Assembly (NCBI GenBank): GCA_040508515.1
Contig: JBEVMS010000086.1
Span: 1 to 13,204, forward strand
DNA length: 13,204 bases
DNA from: JBEVMS01 sp040508515
GTDB lineage: Bacteria > Pseudomonadota > Gammaproteobacteria > Xanthomonadales > Rhodanobacteraceae
Direction: 5' to 3'
Shown: piece by piece, positions 12,238 through 13,204 of the stretch
How positions within the stretch are numbered: position 1 is the stretch's first letter
Layout of the letters: every line of letters begins with the position of its first letter
Translations under genes and position numbers: made by a program
The notes under the pieces: model-generated
What the model was told of the DNA's origin: nothing
Seen by the model: only the letters and a program-made list of their open reading frames with translations
Database searches by the model: none

Positions 12238-13204
12238 AGCGGGTTCGCGACGTGATTTCCTGAAGATCGCAGGACTTGGCGCGGCGGCAGGCTTGCTACC
12301 GTCGCGCCTGCTGGCACATGCGATGCACGGCATGGCGATGCAGGCGCAGGTCGGCAATGCGCTGTGCCGGCATCCGATGGGCGATACCAGCAAGCAACCA
12401 TCGCTGCTCGATCCATCGCGGCTCACGCCCTTCGTCGATCCGTTGCCGCAACCGCCAGTGCTGCGTCCGCGTGCTGGGGAGTTGATCAAACTCAGCATGG
12501 CGCAGACCGAGCAGCGCCTGCACCGCGACCTGCCACCGACGCGGCTATGGACTTACGGCGGCCATCTGCCGGGACCGACCATCGAGGCGCAGCGCGACCA
12601 GGCATTTCAGGTCCAATGGATCAACGCGTTGCCGCGCGAGCATTTTCTGCCGATCGATCACAACATCTGCGGCGCCGAGGCCGACAAGCCGGCGGTGCGT
12701 GCGATCGTGCATCTGCACGGCGCCAAGGTGCCCACGGTGGACGACGGCTACCCGGAGGATTGGTACGTGCCGGGCCAGTCGCGCACGCATCATTACCCCA
12801 ACACGCAAGACGCCGCCACGCTCTGGTATCACGATCACGCGATGGGGATTAACCGGCTGAACCTCTACGCCGGATTGCTGGGGCTTTACCTGCTGCGCGA
12901 TTCCACCGAGTTAGCGTTGGGTTTGCCCGCGGGCGACTACGAAGTGCCGTTGGTGCTGGCCGATCGCCTGCTCACGATGGACGGGCAATTGCATTACCCC
13001 AATTCGGGTAATCCCGACGCGCCGTGGGTACCCGAGGTGTTCGGCAACCTGACCTTGGTCAATGGCGCGATCCTGCCGTATCTGGCCGTGCAGCCACGGC
13101 GTTACCGCCTGCGCGTACTCAACGCGGCCAACGGGCGGTTCTTCCATCTGAAGCTGCGCGATGGGCGGCCGTTTCAGCAGATCGGTTCGGACCAGGGCCT
13201 GTTG
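12230..13204 (+). CDS. Multicopper oxidase, CotA/phenoxazinone-synthase-like, N-terminal part
   Basis: The frame is open from ATG 12230 to the right edge (325 codons, no stop). A Tat signal is clear: SRRDFLKIAGLGAAAGLLPSRLLA, with twin Arg and FLK, so the enzyme is exported folded. Domain 1 carries type 2/3 copper ligands in His161-Leu-His163-Gly and in WYHDHAMG (His201, His203). The context RAIVHLHGAKVPTVDDGYPEDWY and LNLYAGLLGLYLLRD is that of CotA-like laccases and phenoxazinone synthases. Domain 2 begins near PLVLADRLLTMDGQL and runs to NAANGRFFHL. The type 1 copper site and the remaining His ligands should lie beyond the window. A Met/His-rich patch (HAMHGMAM) follows the presumed cleavage site. 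There is no good Shine-Dalgarno, and the ATG lies within the last codons of the phosphoesterase, so translation is probably coupled. The substrate could be phenolics, metals such as Mn or Cu, or bilirubin-like compounds; none can be chosen from sequence. Confidence 0.92.
   Translation, partial: MRKAGSRRDFLKIAGLGAAAGLLPSRLLAHAMHGMAMQAQVGNALCRHPMGDTSKQPSLLDPSRLTPFVDPLPQPPVLRPRAGELIKLSMAQTEQRLHRDLPPTRLWTYGGHLPGPTIEAQRDQAFQVQWINALPREHFLPIDHNICGAEADKPAVRAIVHLHGAKVPTVDDGYPEDWYVPGQSRTHHYPNTQDAATLWYHDHAMGINRLNLYAGLLGLYLLRDSTELALGLPAGDYEVPLVLADRLLTMDGQLHYPNSGNPDAPWVPEVFGNLTLVNGAILPYLAVQPRRYRLRVLNAANGRFFHLKLRDGRPFQQIGSDQGLL

Noticed and set aside
10852..12498. Long minus-strand reading frame (548 codons) opposite the phosphoesterase and oxidase
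   Set aside because: It is antisense to two well-supported genes, spans their junction, and its Arg/Val-rich product shows no signature.
1..13204. Mobile elements, CRISPR arrays, tRNA or rRNA genes, toxin-antitoxin or phage genes
   Set aside because: I read both strands for transposase motifs, regularly spaced repeats, cloverleaf-like sequences and paired small genes and saw none. All long frames are explained by standard chromosomal families.

Overview
The window is high-GC DNA with compact operons. Its gene content is typical of a Gram-negative gammaproteobacterium of the Xanthomonadales type (Rhodanobacteraceae or Xanthomonadaceae, for example a Dyella or Rhodanobacter relative). The evidence is type IV pilus minor pilins in the order fimT-pilV-pilW-pilX-pilY1, a TonB-dependent outer-membrane receptor, and an M13 lipoprotein peptidase. 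The taxon is an inference from gene content; there is no rRNA or other phylogenetic marker here.

Region 1 (1-3677, minus strand) is a minor-pilin/adhesin operon: fimT (GspH-type), pilV, pilW, pilX and the N-terminal 332 codons of pilY1, which runs off the left edge. Every one of the four junctions is a 4-nt ATGA stop/start overlap, so the set is probably translationally coupled. The proteins would form the priming tip complex of the type IV pilus. A 297-nt gap with two hairpins (3678-3974) separates it from the next operon.

Region 2 (3975-7934, minus strand) is a Fur-type iron-acquisition operon, transcribed in the order Fiu/PiuA-like catecholate siderophore receptor, PiuC/YbiX-type Fe(II)/2-oxoglutarate oxygenase, and cytoplasmic Sel1-repeat protein. 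It matches the piuA-piuC-Sel1 arrangement of pseudomonads. A 14/19 Fur box lies inside a plausible promoter about 160 nt upstream of the receptor start. The leader also contains a long hairpin whose 3' arm is the receptor's Shine-Dalgarno sequence, which suggests a second, translational level of control.

Region 3 (7983-10227, minus strand) is a single gene for an M13 (neprilysin/PepO-like) zinc metallopeptidase with a lipoprotein signal. It ends in two tandem hairpins, the second being a classic intrinsic terminator.

Region 4 (10582-13204, plus strand) is divergent from region 3. It holds a Sec-exported AcpA/phospholipase C-type phosphoesterase that overlaps by 8 nt a Tat-exported CotA-like multicopper oxidase, which runs off the right edge. 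The shared 354-nt divergent region has a cluster of TGTCG/CGACA pentamers and a TGACC-N6-GGTCA inverted repeat, both possible operators.

No mobile element, CRISPR array, tRNA or rRNA is visible. The window is mostly well-known families. The least explained points are the RBS-sequestering leader of the siderophore receptor, the coupled phosphoesterase/copper-oxidase pair, and the Sel1 partner of PiuC.
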